Below, in pieces: positions 56,408-64,000 of a stretch of 64,000 bases of DNA. The first letter of the stretch is position 1; every line of letters begins with the position of its first letter. The position numbers and the translations under genes were made by a program. Below the pieces are notes generated by a model. The model saw only the letters and a program-made list of their open reading frames with translations. It was not told the DNA's origin and made no database searches. The stretch is from Polyangia bacterium (GTDB lineage Bacteria > Myxococcota_A > Polyangia > Nannocystales > Nannocystaceae): assembly GCA_030430565.1 (NCBI GenBank), contig JAUIKS010000003.1:186001-250000 (forward strand), in the 5' to 3' direction.

Positions 56408-57421
56408 TTATGACGCTGGGGCCAGGTCGAGGACCTCGCCCAGGAATTCGAACTGCTCGCGCCAGCAGCGACGCGCCTGCTCGCGGAAGGGGACGGCGTG
56501 GAAGGCGTGCAGCTCGCCCTTGTAGAAGCGGGTCTCGTTGCGCACGCCGTGGCGATCGAGGGCCGCGCCGAGGCGGCGGGTGTCGTCGAGGATCGGGTCG
56601 CGGGTCCCCGCGAAGGCGAAGAAGGGCGGCAGCGGGCGATCGGTCGCGGCCTCGCGTCGCTCGAGGAACACGAGCGGGTCCGCGAGCGGCATGGGGGCGT
56701 CGAGGCGGCCGCGCGCTGGCAGGTACTGCTCGGTCAGCGTCACGAGCTGATGGTTGACCCAGGGCGGCAGCGGGCGCTTCCACAGCGAGTTGAAGCGCTC
56801 GGTCTCGCTGACCTGCAGGATCGCGCAGGCGGCGATGCAGGCCCGCGGCGTGAAGCCCGAGCGGAACAGCGCGCGGCTCGGCTCGTAGGCGAACTCGTGA
56901 CGGGCGGAGAGCGTGACGACGGTCGCCAGGTTCCCGCCCGCCGACTCGCCCGCGACGACCAGGCGCGTCGGGTCGCCGCCGTAGCGCCCGGCGTGCTCGT
57001 GGACCCAGCGCGCGGCGGCGCAGGCGTCCTCGACCGCCGCCGGGAACGGGTCGCGCGGCGCGAGCCGGTAGTTGATGTTGAACACGACGTAGCCGCGGGC
57101 GGCGAAGCTCACGCCCATCATCCAGTGTGTATCTTTCGACAGGTGCGTGAACGCGCCGCCGTGGATGTAGAGGATCGCCGGCGCGGGCGCGCCCAGGCCC
57201 CGCGGGCGGTAGACGTCGAGGGTGTGCGCGCGGCGGCCTCCTGGTCGGTAGGGGATGTCGCGCAGGAGCTCGACGCGCCTGCGGGCGGACCGCGCGATCG
57301 GCAGGGCGCGGCCGACCCGGCTCGCGTGCTCGAGCGCCTTGATGTAGCCGAGGCGGATCGCCTCGCTGCGGAGCTGCTGGTAGCGCTGGCGGACGCGGCG
57401 GCGAACGGAGCGGAGGGGCAT
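56408..57421 (-). CDS. Alpha/beta hydrolase (HSL/carboxylesterase type)
   Basis: 337 residues from ATG 57421. HGGAF oxyanion motif, nucleophile GESAGG, acid in FAGTRDPILDD and His in GELHAFH, i.e. the full triad of the hormone-sensitive-lipase family. N-terminal 60 residues are basic and helical. TACGAT ends 6 nt before the ATG, suggesting a leaderless message. Acts on short acyl esters in general; the natural substrate is unknown. Confidence 0.93.
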   Translation of the reverse strand: MPLRSVRRRVRQRYQQLRSEAIRLGYIKALEHASRVGRALPIARSARRRVELLRDIPYRPGGRRAHTLDVYRPRGLGAPAPAILYIHGGAFTHLSKDTHWMMGVSFAARGYVVFNINYRLAPRDPFPAAVEDACAAARWVHEHAGRYGGDPTRLVVAGESAGGNLATVVTLSARHEFAYEPSRALFRSGFTPRACIAACAILQVSETERFNSLWKRPLPPWVNHQLVTLTEQYLPARGRLDAPMPLADPLVFLERREAATDRPLPPFFAFAGTRDPILDDTRRLGAALDRHGVRNETRFYKGELHAFHAVPFREQARRCWREQFEFLGEVLDLAPAS

Positions 57422-57569
57422 CGCGCGATCGTACCAGTCAAAGCGGCGCCGAGGCGGCGTCGCAGCGGCGCCGAGGCGCTCGCGGCGGGCTTCACACTTC
57501 TTCACGAACGCGCGTGTACGGCCTTCACACCGGGGGCACAGCTTGAGTCTCAGGAGGTCATCACGACTC

Positions 57570-58190
57570 ATGCTCGGATTTCTCATCGGCGCTGGATGTC
57601 TCATCGGACTCGTCAAGGTCCTCAAGCACCATCACTACAGCCGCTGCGGCGGCTGGCACGGCTCTCATCACGACTGGCGCGGCCCCGGCGGCTGCCCAGC
57701 CCGTCATCACGGCTGGCATCACGGAGGCTGGCACCATCACCACCACCACCAAGGCTGGCGCGGCTGGCATGGCCCGCGCGGGCGTCACGGGTCAGGGCCC
57801 GGGCTCGGCCCGTGGGCTCGCGGGCGGGGGCCCACCACCTGGTGGCTGTACCCGCTGTTCTCGCGGCTCGACACCACGCCGGGGCAGGAGAAGGTCATCC
57901 GGCGCGAGGCCGAGGCCCTGCGCGCGACCCTCGAGGAGGGGCGCGGCGAGCTGTTCTCCTCGCGCGGCGACATCGCGACCGCGCTGCGCGGCGCGTCGCT
58001 CGACGAGACCGCGCTCGGCGAGCTCTTCGCCCGCCACGACGAGCGGCTGCGGGCGTTTCGTGAGCAGCTCGTCGGCTCGCTCGCGCGGGTCCACGACGCG
58101 CTCGACGAGCAGCAGCGCGAGCGACTCGCGGGCTTGATCGAGTCGGGGCCGCGCGGCTACCCAGGTGGTCCGTACCGGGGTGAGGGATGA
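57570..58190 (+). CDS. His-rich Spy/CpxP-like periplasmic protein
   Basis: 206 residues from ATG 57570 (AGGAGG upstream). Hydrophobic N-terminus (MLGFLIGAGCLIGLVKVL) anchors or exports it. Residues about 20-85 are extremely rich in His, Gly and Trp (HHGWHHGGWHHHHHHQG), a likely Zn/Cu/Ni-binding zone. Residues about 100-195 are helical, of the Spy/CpxP/CnrX heavy-metal-sensor type (EKVIRREAEALRATLEEGR ... LDEQQRERLAGL). First gene of a metal/envelope-stress cluster. Confidence 0.8.
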   Translation: MLGFLIGAGCLIGLVKVLKHHHYSRCGGWHGSHHDWRGPGGCPARHHGWHHGGWHHHHHHQGWRGWHGPRGRHGSGPGLGPWARGRGPTTWWLYPLFSRLDTTPGQEKVIRREAEALRATLEEGRGELFSSRGDIATALRGASLDETALGELFARHDERLRAFREQLVGSLARVHDALDEQQRERLAGLIESGPRGYPGGPYRGEG

Positions 58191-58218
58191 CGCGGCCCGC
58201 GACGTGGAGATCAAGACG

Positions 58219-58485
58219 ATGAAGCGAAGACTCCTCCTCATCGCCCTCGGGCTCGGCACGGTCGTCGGCTTCGGCAGCGGCCTCAAGAGCCTGCATCACC
58301 ACCGCGCCGCGCGACACGACGCGAACATGACCTACCTCAGCGAGGTCTGCGTCGCGGCGGCGCTGCGCGCCCGCGGTCAAGAGGTCGCTGAGCCCGGGGC
58401 GCCGCCCGAGGGCCGCTGGTCCCGGTCGCACCTCGATCACTTCGCCCACGAGGTCGCGGCGCGCTGCGCCGACGCGGCGCGCTAA
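58219..58485 (+). CDS. Small membrane-anchored protein, 88 residues
   Basis: From ATG 58219 with GGAG upstream. One hydrophobic N-terminal stretch (LLLIALGLGTVVGFGSGL), then a His/Ala/Arg-containing body with two Cys (EVCVAAALR, ARCADAAR). 29 bp after the Spy-like gene, in the same operon. Unknown function; perhaps a periplasmic partner. Confidence 0.6.
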   Translation: MKRRLLLIALGLGTVVGFGSGLKSLHHHRAARHDANMTYLSEVCVAAALRARGQEVAEPGAPPEGRWSRSHLDHFAHEVAARCADAAR

Positions 58486-58499
58486 CCATCACGACCACG

Positions 58500-58527
58500 G
58501 CCCCGCCAGCCTCCTCGCTGGCGGGGC
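58500..58527 (+). terminator. Hairpin after the small membrane protein
   Basis: Perfect 11-bp arms (58500-58510, 58517-58527) around CTCCTC. Little U tract follows. Separates the Spy-like operon from the two-component genes, or acts as an attenuator. Confidence 0.55.
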
Positions 58528-58580
58528 GCGCCCGTCGGTCTGCTAAGCTCGACGGGCCTTCGCCACCCGCCCTTCGCCCC

Positions 58581-59267
58581 ATGTCTATCCGCGTGCTGCT
58601 CATCGACGACGACGCCCGGCTCCACCAGCTGCTCTCGGCGTACATGGGGCAGAACGGGGTCGCGCTGGAGTCGGCGGGCGACGGCCACCAGGGGCTGCGG
58701 GCGCTCGCGGCGGGGGCCTTCGACGCGGTGCTGCTCGACGTGATGATGCCGGACATGGACGGCCTCGCGGTCCTGCGACGGATCCGCGCGCGCAGCCGCG
58801 TGCCGGTGATCATGCTGACGGCGCGCGGGGACGAGGCGGACCGCGTCGTCGGCCTCGAGCTCGGCGCCGACGACTACGTCCCCAAGCCGTTCAGCCCGCG
58901 CGAGCTGCTGGCGCGGCTGCGCGCGGTCCTGCGGCGCGTGCAGCCCGAGGCGACGTCGCGGCGGCTCGTGGTCTCGGGCGTCGAGGTCGACGTCCCGGCC
59001 CGCGAGGTCCTGCTCGAGGGCGCGCGCGTCGAGCTGACGGCGATCGAGTTCGACATCCTCGTCGCGCTGCTGCGCCGGGCCGGGCGCGTCGTCCCGCGCG
59101 AGGCGCTGCTCGCCGAGGCCGGGCGCGGCGACGTGGTCGTCAGCGAGCGGACCGTCGACGTGCACATCTCGAAGCTGCGCAAGAAGCTCGGCGACGACCC
59201 GCGGGCGCCGACGCGGATCCAGACGGTCCGCGGCGTCGGCTACGTGTTCAAGCAGGAGCGCGCCTAG
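58581..59267 (+). CDS. OmpR-family response regulator
   Basis: 228 residues. Receiver (1-118) with IDDDARL acidic pair, Asp in VLLDVMMPDMDG and Lys in VPKPFSP; winged helix (about 135-228) with TVDVHISKLRKKLGDD and RTVRGVGYVF-type wing. CpxR/CzcR-like. 42 bp before the sensor kinase. Confidence 0.95.
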   Translation: MSIRVLLIDDDARLHQLLSAYMGQNGVALESAGDGHQGLRALAAGAFDAVLLDVMMPDMDGLAVLRRIRARSRVPVIMLTARGDEADRVVGLELGADDYVPKPFSPRELLARLRAVLRRVQPEATSRRLVVSGVEVDVPAREVLLEGARVELTAIEFDILVALLRRAGRVVPREALLAEAGRGDVVVSERTVDVHISKLRKKLGDDPRAPTRIQTVRGVGYVFKQERA

Positions 59268-59309
59268 CTCTTCAGGCAGCTCCAAATACTTAGAGCAAGA
59301 GCGATCCCC

Positions 59310-60746
59310 ATGCGCCATCGACGTCATCGTCGCCACCGCCACCGCCACCGCCACTGCCGCCACGGTCACCACGGTCACCACGGTCACCACGATCACCACG
59401 ATCACCACAGCGGCGAGCGCTGCCCGGGCGCCCCGAGCCCGCTCGCGCGTTACTTCCACGGTCGGCTGCATCGCCGGATCTTTGTCTGGTTCGGCGCGTC
59501 GATCCTGTTCAGCTTCGTGACCGCGGCGCTGCTGGTCCGGCTGTTCTCGGGCGAGCACCCGACCTGGCGCCAGCAGTTTGAGCGGACCGAGCGGTTTCTC
59601 GGCAACCGCTTCGCCGAGAATTGGGCGCGCCCCGAGGCCCGCGACGCGCTCGCGCGCGAGCTCTCCGAGACCTTCGCGGTCTCGGTGTTGATCCTCGACG
59701 ACGGCGGCGTCGAGCTCTCGCGCTTTGGTGACCCCTGCGCGCGCCCGGACGTGCGCTCGACGATCACCCGAGGCGGCGCGGCGGTCGGCGAGGTCCACGT
59801 CTGCATGCCCCACGATCACGTGCGGGGCGGCGGGCTCGCGCTGCTCGTGCTTTTGTCGGCGGGGATGATCCTGTGGCTCGGCTCGGGCGGGATCGCGCTC
59901 CGCTTGACGCGGCCGCTCACGCAGCTGGTCCGGGTCACGCGGGCGATCGGCGAGGGCCGCCTCGACAGCCGGATCGAGCTCAACCGGCACGCGCCCGGCG
60001 AGGTCGGGCTGCTGGCGGAGACCGTCAACGACATGGCGGCGCGGATCGAGAAGCAGCTCGCGGACCAGCGCGAATTGTTGGCGGCCGTGTCGCACGAGCT
60101 GCGCACGCCGCTGGGGCATATCCGCGTGCTGCTCGAGCTCGGTCGCGACAGCGACGCCGCAGGCGTCAACAAGGCCTGCTTCGACGAGATCGAGCGCGAG
60201 GTGCTCGAGGTCGACAGCCTCGTCGATCAGCTGCTCGCCAGCTCGCGCCTCGAGTTCGACTCCCTCGATCGACGCGCGCTCGATCCGCTCGCGCTCGCGA
60301 GCCGCGCGCTCGAGCGAGCCGATGTCCCGCGCGCGTTGCTGCGGCGGGAGCCGGAGGTCGCGGAGCGGCGCGCGGTCGAGGGCGACGCGACGCTGCTGCT
60401 GCGGGCGCTCGCCAACCTTCTGCGCAACGCGGCGGCCCACGGCGGCGGGGTCACGGGCGTGCGGGTGCGCGCGGAGGCGACGCGCGTGTGCTTCGAGGTC
60501 GAGGACGCGGGCCCCGGCTTCACCGAGGAGGAGCGCGAGCGCGTGTTCAGCTCATTCTACCGCGGGGAGCGCCGCGCCGGCGCGCGTCACGGCTCGATCG
60601 GCCTGGGGCTCTCGCTCGTGCGCCGGATCGCCGAGGCCCACGGCGGCGCGGCCTGGGCGGAGAACCGCGACGGCGGCGGGGCGCGCGTAGGTTTTTCAAT
60701 TGCGCGCGGCTCAGCGGGGGCGCCGGATTCTAGCGACATGTCTTAA
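59310..60746 (+). CDS. Sensor histidine kinase with His-rich N-terminus (CpxA-like)
   Basis: 478 residues. The first 35 residues are mainly His and Arg (HRRHRHRHRHC, HGHHGHHGHHDHHDHH), a presumed metal-binding cytoplasmic tail. Two membrane helices (about 57-78 and 172-195) bracket a periplasmic sensor of about 95 residues; then HAMP, HisKA ([19 protein letters not shown]) and HATPase_c (ANLLRNAAAHG, EDAGPGF, GSIGLGLSLV). CpxA-type phosphatase/kinase. Pairs with the OmpR-type regulator; the His-rich part suggests Zn/Ni/Cu input. Confidence 0.95.
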   Translation: MRHRRHRRHRHRHRHCRHGHHGHHGHHDHHDHHSGERCPGAPSPLARYFHGRLHRRIFVWFGASILFSFVTAALLVRLFSGEHPTWRQQFERTERFLGNRFAENWARPEARDALARELSETFAVSVLILDDGGVELSRFGDPCARPDVRSTITRGGAAVGEVHVCMPHDHVRGGGLALLVLLSAGMILWLGSGGIALRLTRPLTQLVRVTRAIGEGRLDSRIELNRHAPGEVGLLAETVNDMAARIEKQLADQRELLAAVSHELRTPLGHIRVLLELGRDSDAAGVNKACFDEIEREVLEVDSLVDQLLASSRLEFDSLDRRALDPLALASRALERADVPRALLRREPEVAERRAVEGDATLLLRALANLLRNAAAHGGGVTGVRVRAEATRVCFEVEDAGPGFTEEERERVFSSFYRGERRAGARHGSIGLGLSLVRRIAEAHGGAAWAENRDGGGARVGFSIARGSAGAPDSSDMS

Positions 60747-61090
60747 TGGTCATGATGTTGAGGGGTCAGGGCGCGCGCGTCTTCAGCCAGCCCTCGACCG
60801 CGCGCGGCCTCGGCCTCGGCGAAGCGACCTTGCCCAATGAGCAGCTCGATCCAGCTGTCGCGCAGGCTCAACGCCTTGGCGCTCTCGAGGCTCGAGGAGG
60901 ACTCGAAGATCGCGCGCGCCCGCGAGAACTCGCGCGCCGCCGCGTCGAAGTCGCCCTCGGCCTTGGCGACGGTGCCCAGGCAGTGCAGGGCCTCGGCGAC
61001 CTCCGGTGCTCCGGGCCCATCACGCGCTCGCGCGCGCAGTCGGGTTTGAAGTCCGCGCGGACTACTTAAGTCGTTGAGTACGCTCAGGAG
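60743..61090 (-). pseudogene. Truncated TPR-protein remnant
   Basis: The reverse strand is open for 116 codons after an in-frame TAG (61091-61093), with no ATG or GTG at its beginning. The sequence has two or three TPR-type helix pairs (EALHCLGTVAKAEGDFDAAA, AKALSLRDSWIELLIGQGR). It resembles the C-terminal end of the kinase-TPR proteins common in myxobacteria. Its last codons overlap the 3' end of the sensor kinase gene. It lies just downstream of the CHAT gene on the same strand. Remnant or the tail of an earlier larger gene. Confidence 0.5.
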
Positions 61091-61150
61091 CTAGCGAGCG
61101 CGTTACCGCGGTTCCGTCGTGGTTCCAGCGCCCACGACTCGATCAGCGGC

Positions 61151-62611
61151 CTAGCGTGGGCGAAGCAGCACGAGGCTGGCCCAGTCGTGGCGATCTGGAT
61201 CGTCCATGTGCAGCCCGTGGACGGCCTCGCGCCACGCGAATTGAAGCGACGCGCTGTGCCCCACGAGGTTCTCATAAATCGTGTCGCACGCGCTCGCGGC
61301 TGCCTTTGTGGACAGCGGGAACTGGCTGGCGAGCACGTCGCAGCCCGCGTTGAGGGCCGCTTGGGCGAGCGAGCCGAATGGGTTGGCGACCACGTCTCCC
61401 GGGTTGGCGCTGTCGCACGCGAACAGCAGGATTAGGCGTAGGTGGGGTCGGAGGCCCTCGAGCAGCGTGCGGAGCTGGTTGGCGTAGACGGGCTTCGACC
61501 CCTCGCCGCCGAGCTGAAGTCCATAGCGACCGAATTCTTCGGTGCCGTGGCAGACGATATGGAGAACGCGGACTGGCCGACCCTCGCGCTCGAGCTGTCG
61601 CGTGGTCTTTCGGATGTCCGCGAGGCTAGGACTCTTGAGCTCCGTCACGGCGCCGGGTAGGTGCTTGTTGAGCGTCGCGCGATGCCGGTCGATCTGCACA
61701 TCAGCGCCGCTGTCCGACCACGCGAGCAGCAGCGAGCCTCCGGCGTCGCCCGCCGGCTCTACAGCGCGCTTCGCTCCAGGGAGGCGGCGCACCACGAGGC
61801 CTTTTGCGAGTAGGGGTAGGGGATGCGCGGTGTTCTCGAGGCCGAGCATAAACAGCTCCCACGGGATCTCCTGGGCCGCAGCGGTGTTGGACTGCACGGT
61901 CAGCTCGAAGCCGATGTTGAGCCGCGTCGCCTCGTCGTACGCGCGCGTGAGCTCCTGCGTCATACCGGGCAGCGCCGCGATCGCGCGTCGGAGTCGATGA
62001 CCGACCTCGTGAACTTCATCTGCGCGAAGTCGCGGCGGATTCGCCGATAGTTGGTTGCGCAGCAGGTTGAGATCTCCAGGGTTCCACGGGAGCACAAGCG
62101 AGCCCCCGTTGGCGCCCGGCTGGCTCCGGTCAGGCAGCGACCAGTCGTAGCTGGCGTGGAGCGTGCCGTTCTCAGGGTACTCGCTGCGCCATCCCCCGCT
62201 CGTACCGAGGGCGAGCGTGAACCGGACCGTTTCCTCTTCAGGGTAGCTCCACCAGCGGCGCGGCTCCGCGATGGGCAGCGTTGGCGAGGGGCGCTGAGGC
62301 GTCGGCGCAGGGTTCTTGTCGACCGCGCGCAGCAGTCCGTCGAGCTCTTCAATGTGCGAGCGCCAACCGCCGTTGCCACGGATCGCGCGGAGCCACTGGA
62401 CGAGCTCGATGCTGAACTGAGTCTGACTCCAGAGGTACTCAATGACCGAGTCGACGGTCTTGACGAGGCTGAGCCCATCCGCGACGTGTTGGCGGATCTC
62501 GAAGGCGAACTCGGTGTAGCTCAGCTCGCGTAAGAGCCCGTTGGCGTCGAAGCAGTTCGTCAGCAGGAAGCGCAGCTTGGCTTCGAATTCTCTGTACGCG
62601 CGGCGGTCCAT
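61151..62611 (-). CDS. CHAT-domain protease with effector-associated-like N-terminal domain
   Basis: 486 residues from ATG 62611. N-terminal helical domain (about 1-85) with the look of effector-associated domains (EAD) found on conflict-system effectors (EAKLRFLLTNCFDANGLL ... SVIEYLWSQTQFSIELV). A linker (about 95-160) leads to a CHAT caspase-like domain (about 215-480): His in LHIVCHGTEEFG and Cys in LLFACDSANPGD are the catalytic pair. Cytoplasmic. CHAT proteases include the TPR-CHAT effector of type III-E CRISPR (Craspase) and bacterial gasdermin activators. No partner gene with an EAD was found in the window. Confidence 0.82.
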   Translation of the reverse strand: MDRRAYREFEAKLRFLLTNCFDANGLLRELSYTEFAFEIRQHVADGLSLVKTVDSVIEYLWSQTQFSIELVQWLRAIRGNGGWRSHIEELDGLLRAVDKNPAPTPQRPSPTLPIAEPRRWWSYPEEETVRFTLALGTSGGWRSEYPENGTLHASYDWSLPDRSQPGANGGSLVLPWNPGDLNLLRNQLSANPPRLRADEVHEVGHRLRRAIAALPGMTQELTRAYDEATRLNIGFELTVQSNTAAAQEIPWELFMLGLENTAHPLPLLAKGLVVRRLPGAKRAVEPAGDAGGSLLLAWSDSGADVQIDRHRATLNKHLPGAVTELKSPSLADIRKTTRQLEREGRPVRVLHIVCHGTEEFGRYGLQLGGEGSKPVYANQLRTLLEGLRPHLRLILLFACDSANPGDVVANPFGSLAQAALNAGCDVLASQFPLSTKAAASACDTIYENLVGHSASLQFAWREAVHGLHMDDPDRHDWASLVLLRPR

Positions 62612-62693
62612 TCGTGTCGTCTCTTCTCGGATGACCTTAGCGCGTACGAAGCGCGCGCCCAAACTCCTGGTCAGATGACGCCGCTTTCTGACC

Positions 62694-62699
62694 TACCCT
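62694..62699 (+). promoter_or_regulatory. -10 element, leaderless start
   Basis: TACCCT ends 6 nt before ATG 62706. Confidence 0.5.
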
Positions 62700-62705
62700 T
62701 GGTCA

Positions 62706-63203
62706 ATGTCGAGCACAGCGTATCCGATGGTTTCCGAGGTTATGACGGCCAAGGTCTTGGCGGTCACTCCGGGCACGAGCCTCGAGTCCGTCGCCCGTCT
62801 GTTCGCGCAGAAACGCGTCAGCGGCGCGCCTGTCGTGGAGGAGAGCGGAGAGGTCGTCGGGGTCGTGAGCCTCACCGACCTCTCTGATCCAGACCGCGAT
62901 CGCGGCGGCGAGCTCGGCGATGGTCTGTACTACTCCCTGCACGCCGGCCTGGCCGATGAGCACGGGGACCCGACGGTGCGGCGCGAGGGCACGGTCGCCG
63001 ATGTCATGACCCCGGCGGTCCTCAGCGTCGCCCCGCACGAGTCGATCGTCGAGGCGGGGCGCAAGATGGTGGCGATGGGGGTTCACCGCCTGGTCGTCGT
63101 GGACGACCAGCAGCTGCTCGCGGGGATCGTCTCGCTCATCGATATCGTCCGCGGCTTCGTCAGCGCCGCCGGCGTCGAGCGCGAAGCCGGCGCAGCGAGC
63201 TAG
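62706..63203 (+). CDS. CBS-domain pair protein
   Basis: 165 residues. Two CBS motifs: residues about 8-60 (VSEVMTAKVLAVTPGTSLES ... GVVSLTDL) and 95-155 (VADVMTPAVLSVAPHESIVE ... GIVSLIDIVRGF). Such stand-alone pairs bind adenine nucleotides and often control another protein. Divergent from the CHAT gene and convergent with the nitrogenase-like gene; partner unknown. Confidence 0.9.
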   Translation: MSSTAYPMVSEVMTAKVLAVTPGTSLESVARLFAQKRVSGAPVVEESGEVVGVVSLTDLSDPDRDRGGELGDGLYYSLHAGLADEHGDPTVRREGTVADVMTPAVLSVAPHESIVEAGRKMVAMGVHRLVVVDDQQLLAGIVSLIDIVRGFVSAAGVEREAGAAS

Positions 63204-63222
63204 CGAGTTCGGCGGCGGCGCC

Positions 63223-64000
63223 TCAGCTTGGCGTTGACCGCCGTCGCACCCGCTGCTCGCGTCGGATCATCTCGTTCGTCATCGCGCCCAGCAGCCACAT
63301 CCAGCCGTTGAAGCCGAGGAACGGGCTGTCCGAGAGCGCGTGTCGCTCGAAGCAGGGGAAGCCGAAGTTGAGCACCTCGGTCTCGCCCTGGCGCGCGCAG
63401 TCCATGGCGAGGCTGTCGCAGACGAGCAGGTCGAGGCCGGCGCGCGAGCTGTCCTCGAGGACTCTTCGCAGGGTCGCCTCGGGCGGCGCGTGCAGGACGC
63501 TCGTGTAGCCGTCCGCGGGCGGCGCGAGCTCCTCGCGCGCGCGGGCCGACGCGCACATGAACTCGACGATCATCCCGATCTCGGTGGCGAGCTCGTGGAA
63601 GCCCGCGAACATCGCCGGGTCGCCGGCGAAGGCGATCCGCCGCCCGGCGAAGTAGTGGGGGATCACCCACTCGAGCCGCGGGATCAGGCGCGCGTGCTCG
63701 GCGTTGATGAAGCGCTCGGCGGCCTCGACTCGACCTGTCGCGCGGGCCAGCGCGCGCAGCAGCGTGCGCGTCGCGCCCAGGCCGAGCGGGACCGGGACGT
63801 CGACGACGCGCGCGCCCGTGCGCCGGGCGAGCGCGCGGGCGGCCGCCTGTCCGTAGGGGAGGGCGAGCAGCGTGCGCGCCGAGCCGGCGCGGGCGAGCGC
63901 GCGGTAGGGCGAGCCGCTCAGCCAGACCGAGCGCAGGTCCAGGTCGAGCGCGGCGACCATGCGCTCGAGCTCGCGGATGTTGCCGCGGTGATCCTCCTCG
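63223..64000 (-). CDS. Nitrogenase component-1-like protein, 5' end cut by window edge
   Basis: The frame is open at the window's right edge; 259 residues of the C-terminal part are seen. Segments such as DHRGNIRELERMVAALDL and LALPYGQAAARALARRTG, AERFINAEHARLIPRLEWV and RIAFAGDPAMFAGFHELATEIGM match the second and third Rossmann subdomains of the NifD/NifE/BchN superfamily (oxidoreductase/nitrogenase component 1). No nif or bch neighbours are in view. It could belong to a nitrogenase-like reductase system of another kind. The cluster-binding Cys region is not visible. Confidence 0.75.
   Translation of the reverse strand, partial: EEDHRGNIRELERMVAALDLDLRSVWLSGSPYRALARAGSARTLLALPYGQAAARALARRTGARVVDVPVPLGLGATRTLLRALARATGRVEAAERFINAEHARLIPRLEWVIPHYFAGRRIAFAGDPAMFAGFHELATEIGMIVEFMCASARAREELAPPADGYTSVLHAPPEATLRRVLEDSSRAGLDLLVCDSLAMDCARQGETEVLNFGFPCFERHALSDSPFLGFNGWMWLLGAMTNEMIRREQRVRRRSTPS

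Noticed and set aside
58482..60440. 652-codon reverse frame
   Set aside because: Antisense to the two-component genes, which have complete catalytic motifs.
61151..62611. CHAT protein as part of a type III-E CRISPR or gasdermin system
   Set aside because: No gRAMP, CRISPR repeats or gasdermin-like gene in the window.

Overview
The window is 64 kb of very GC-rich DNA (codon third positions almost all G/C) that reads like the chromosome of a myxobacterium of the Nannocystaceae type (Nannocystis/Enhygromyxa/Plesiocystis relatives). The pointers are many secreted lipoproteins with Thr/Ser/Gly/Asp-rich tails straight after the lipobox, a PEGA-tailed Ser/Thr kinase, a DUF1501 plus DUF1549/DUF1588-type protein pair, partner-switching and ECF regulators, and eukaryote-like domains (PARP, GIDE, CHAT). 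I see no rRNA, tRNA, CRISPR array or transposase. Taxonomy is an inference from gene content.

Layout. 1-6 kb: an unknown protein cut by the window edge, then a convergent signalling pair: a STAS protein with a heme-oxygenase-like tail facing a PAS/SpoIIE phosphatase fused to a cytoplasmic family-5 solute-binding domain. 6.2-12.5 kb: a DUF4091 (GH123-like) lipoprotein gene split by about 4.0 kb that carries a CDGSH iron-sulfur protein, a GIDE-domain protein divergent from a WGR-PARP, and a cytochrome-b-like membrane protein. 12.5-23.2 kb: cell-surface lipoproteins (VCBS, ZU5/EGF-like, unknown), the DUF1501/cytochrome-c pair, and a DUF434 protein. 23.3-26.2 kb: the NAD salvage operon pncB-nrtR-pncA. 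26.6-32.3 kb: a vWA lipoprotein, an outer-membrane-type protein, an ECF sigma factor with a membrane partner, and two tandem paralogous lipoproteins, one with pacifastin-like repeats. 32.3-38.4 kb: an SDR, an RNA-repair operon (RNA ligase plus HD-Pnk), an SDR/enoyl-CoA hydratase pair and a MepA-type endopeptidase. 38.8-44 kb: a NatAB-type ABC exporter with a GNAT and a lone receiver in one operon, and a DUF3754 membrane protein. 44-48 kb: paired coiled-coil paralogues, a DUF2807 lipoprotein and a 1-Cys peroxiredoxin. 48-54 kb: an AmpG-like MFS, a hybrid-free PAS histidine kinase, and the NO-response operon truncated globin-reductase-NsrR; then PncC. 54-61 kb: PEGA kinase, esterase, and a metal/envelope-stress cluster (His-rich Spy-like protein, small membrane protein, OmpR regulator, His-rich sensor kinase). 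61-64 kb: a CHAT protease with an effector-associated-like N-terminus and a TPR remnant behind it, a CBS-pair protein, and a nitrogenase-component-1-like protein running off the edge.

Promoters. At least eleven genes have a TAnnnT hexamer ending 6-9 nt before the start codon, which points to widespread leaderless transcription; the others have clear AGGAG-type ribosome sites. The best candidates for new biology are the SBP-SpoIIE/STAS module, the PARP/GIDE insert inside the DUF4091 gene, the RNA-repair operon with a promoter-proximal operator, the CHAT protein, and the coiled-coil pair.
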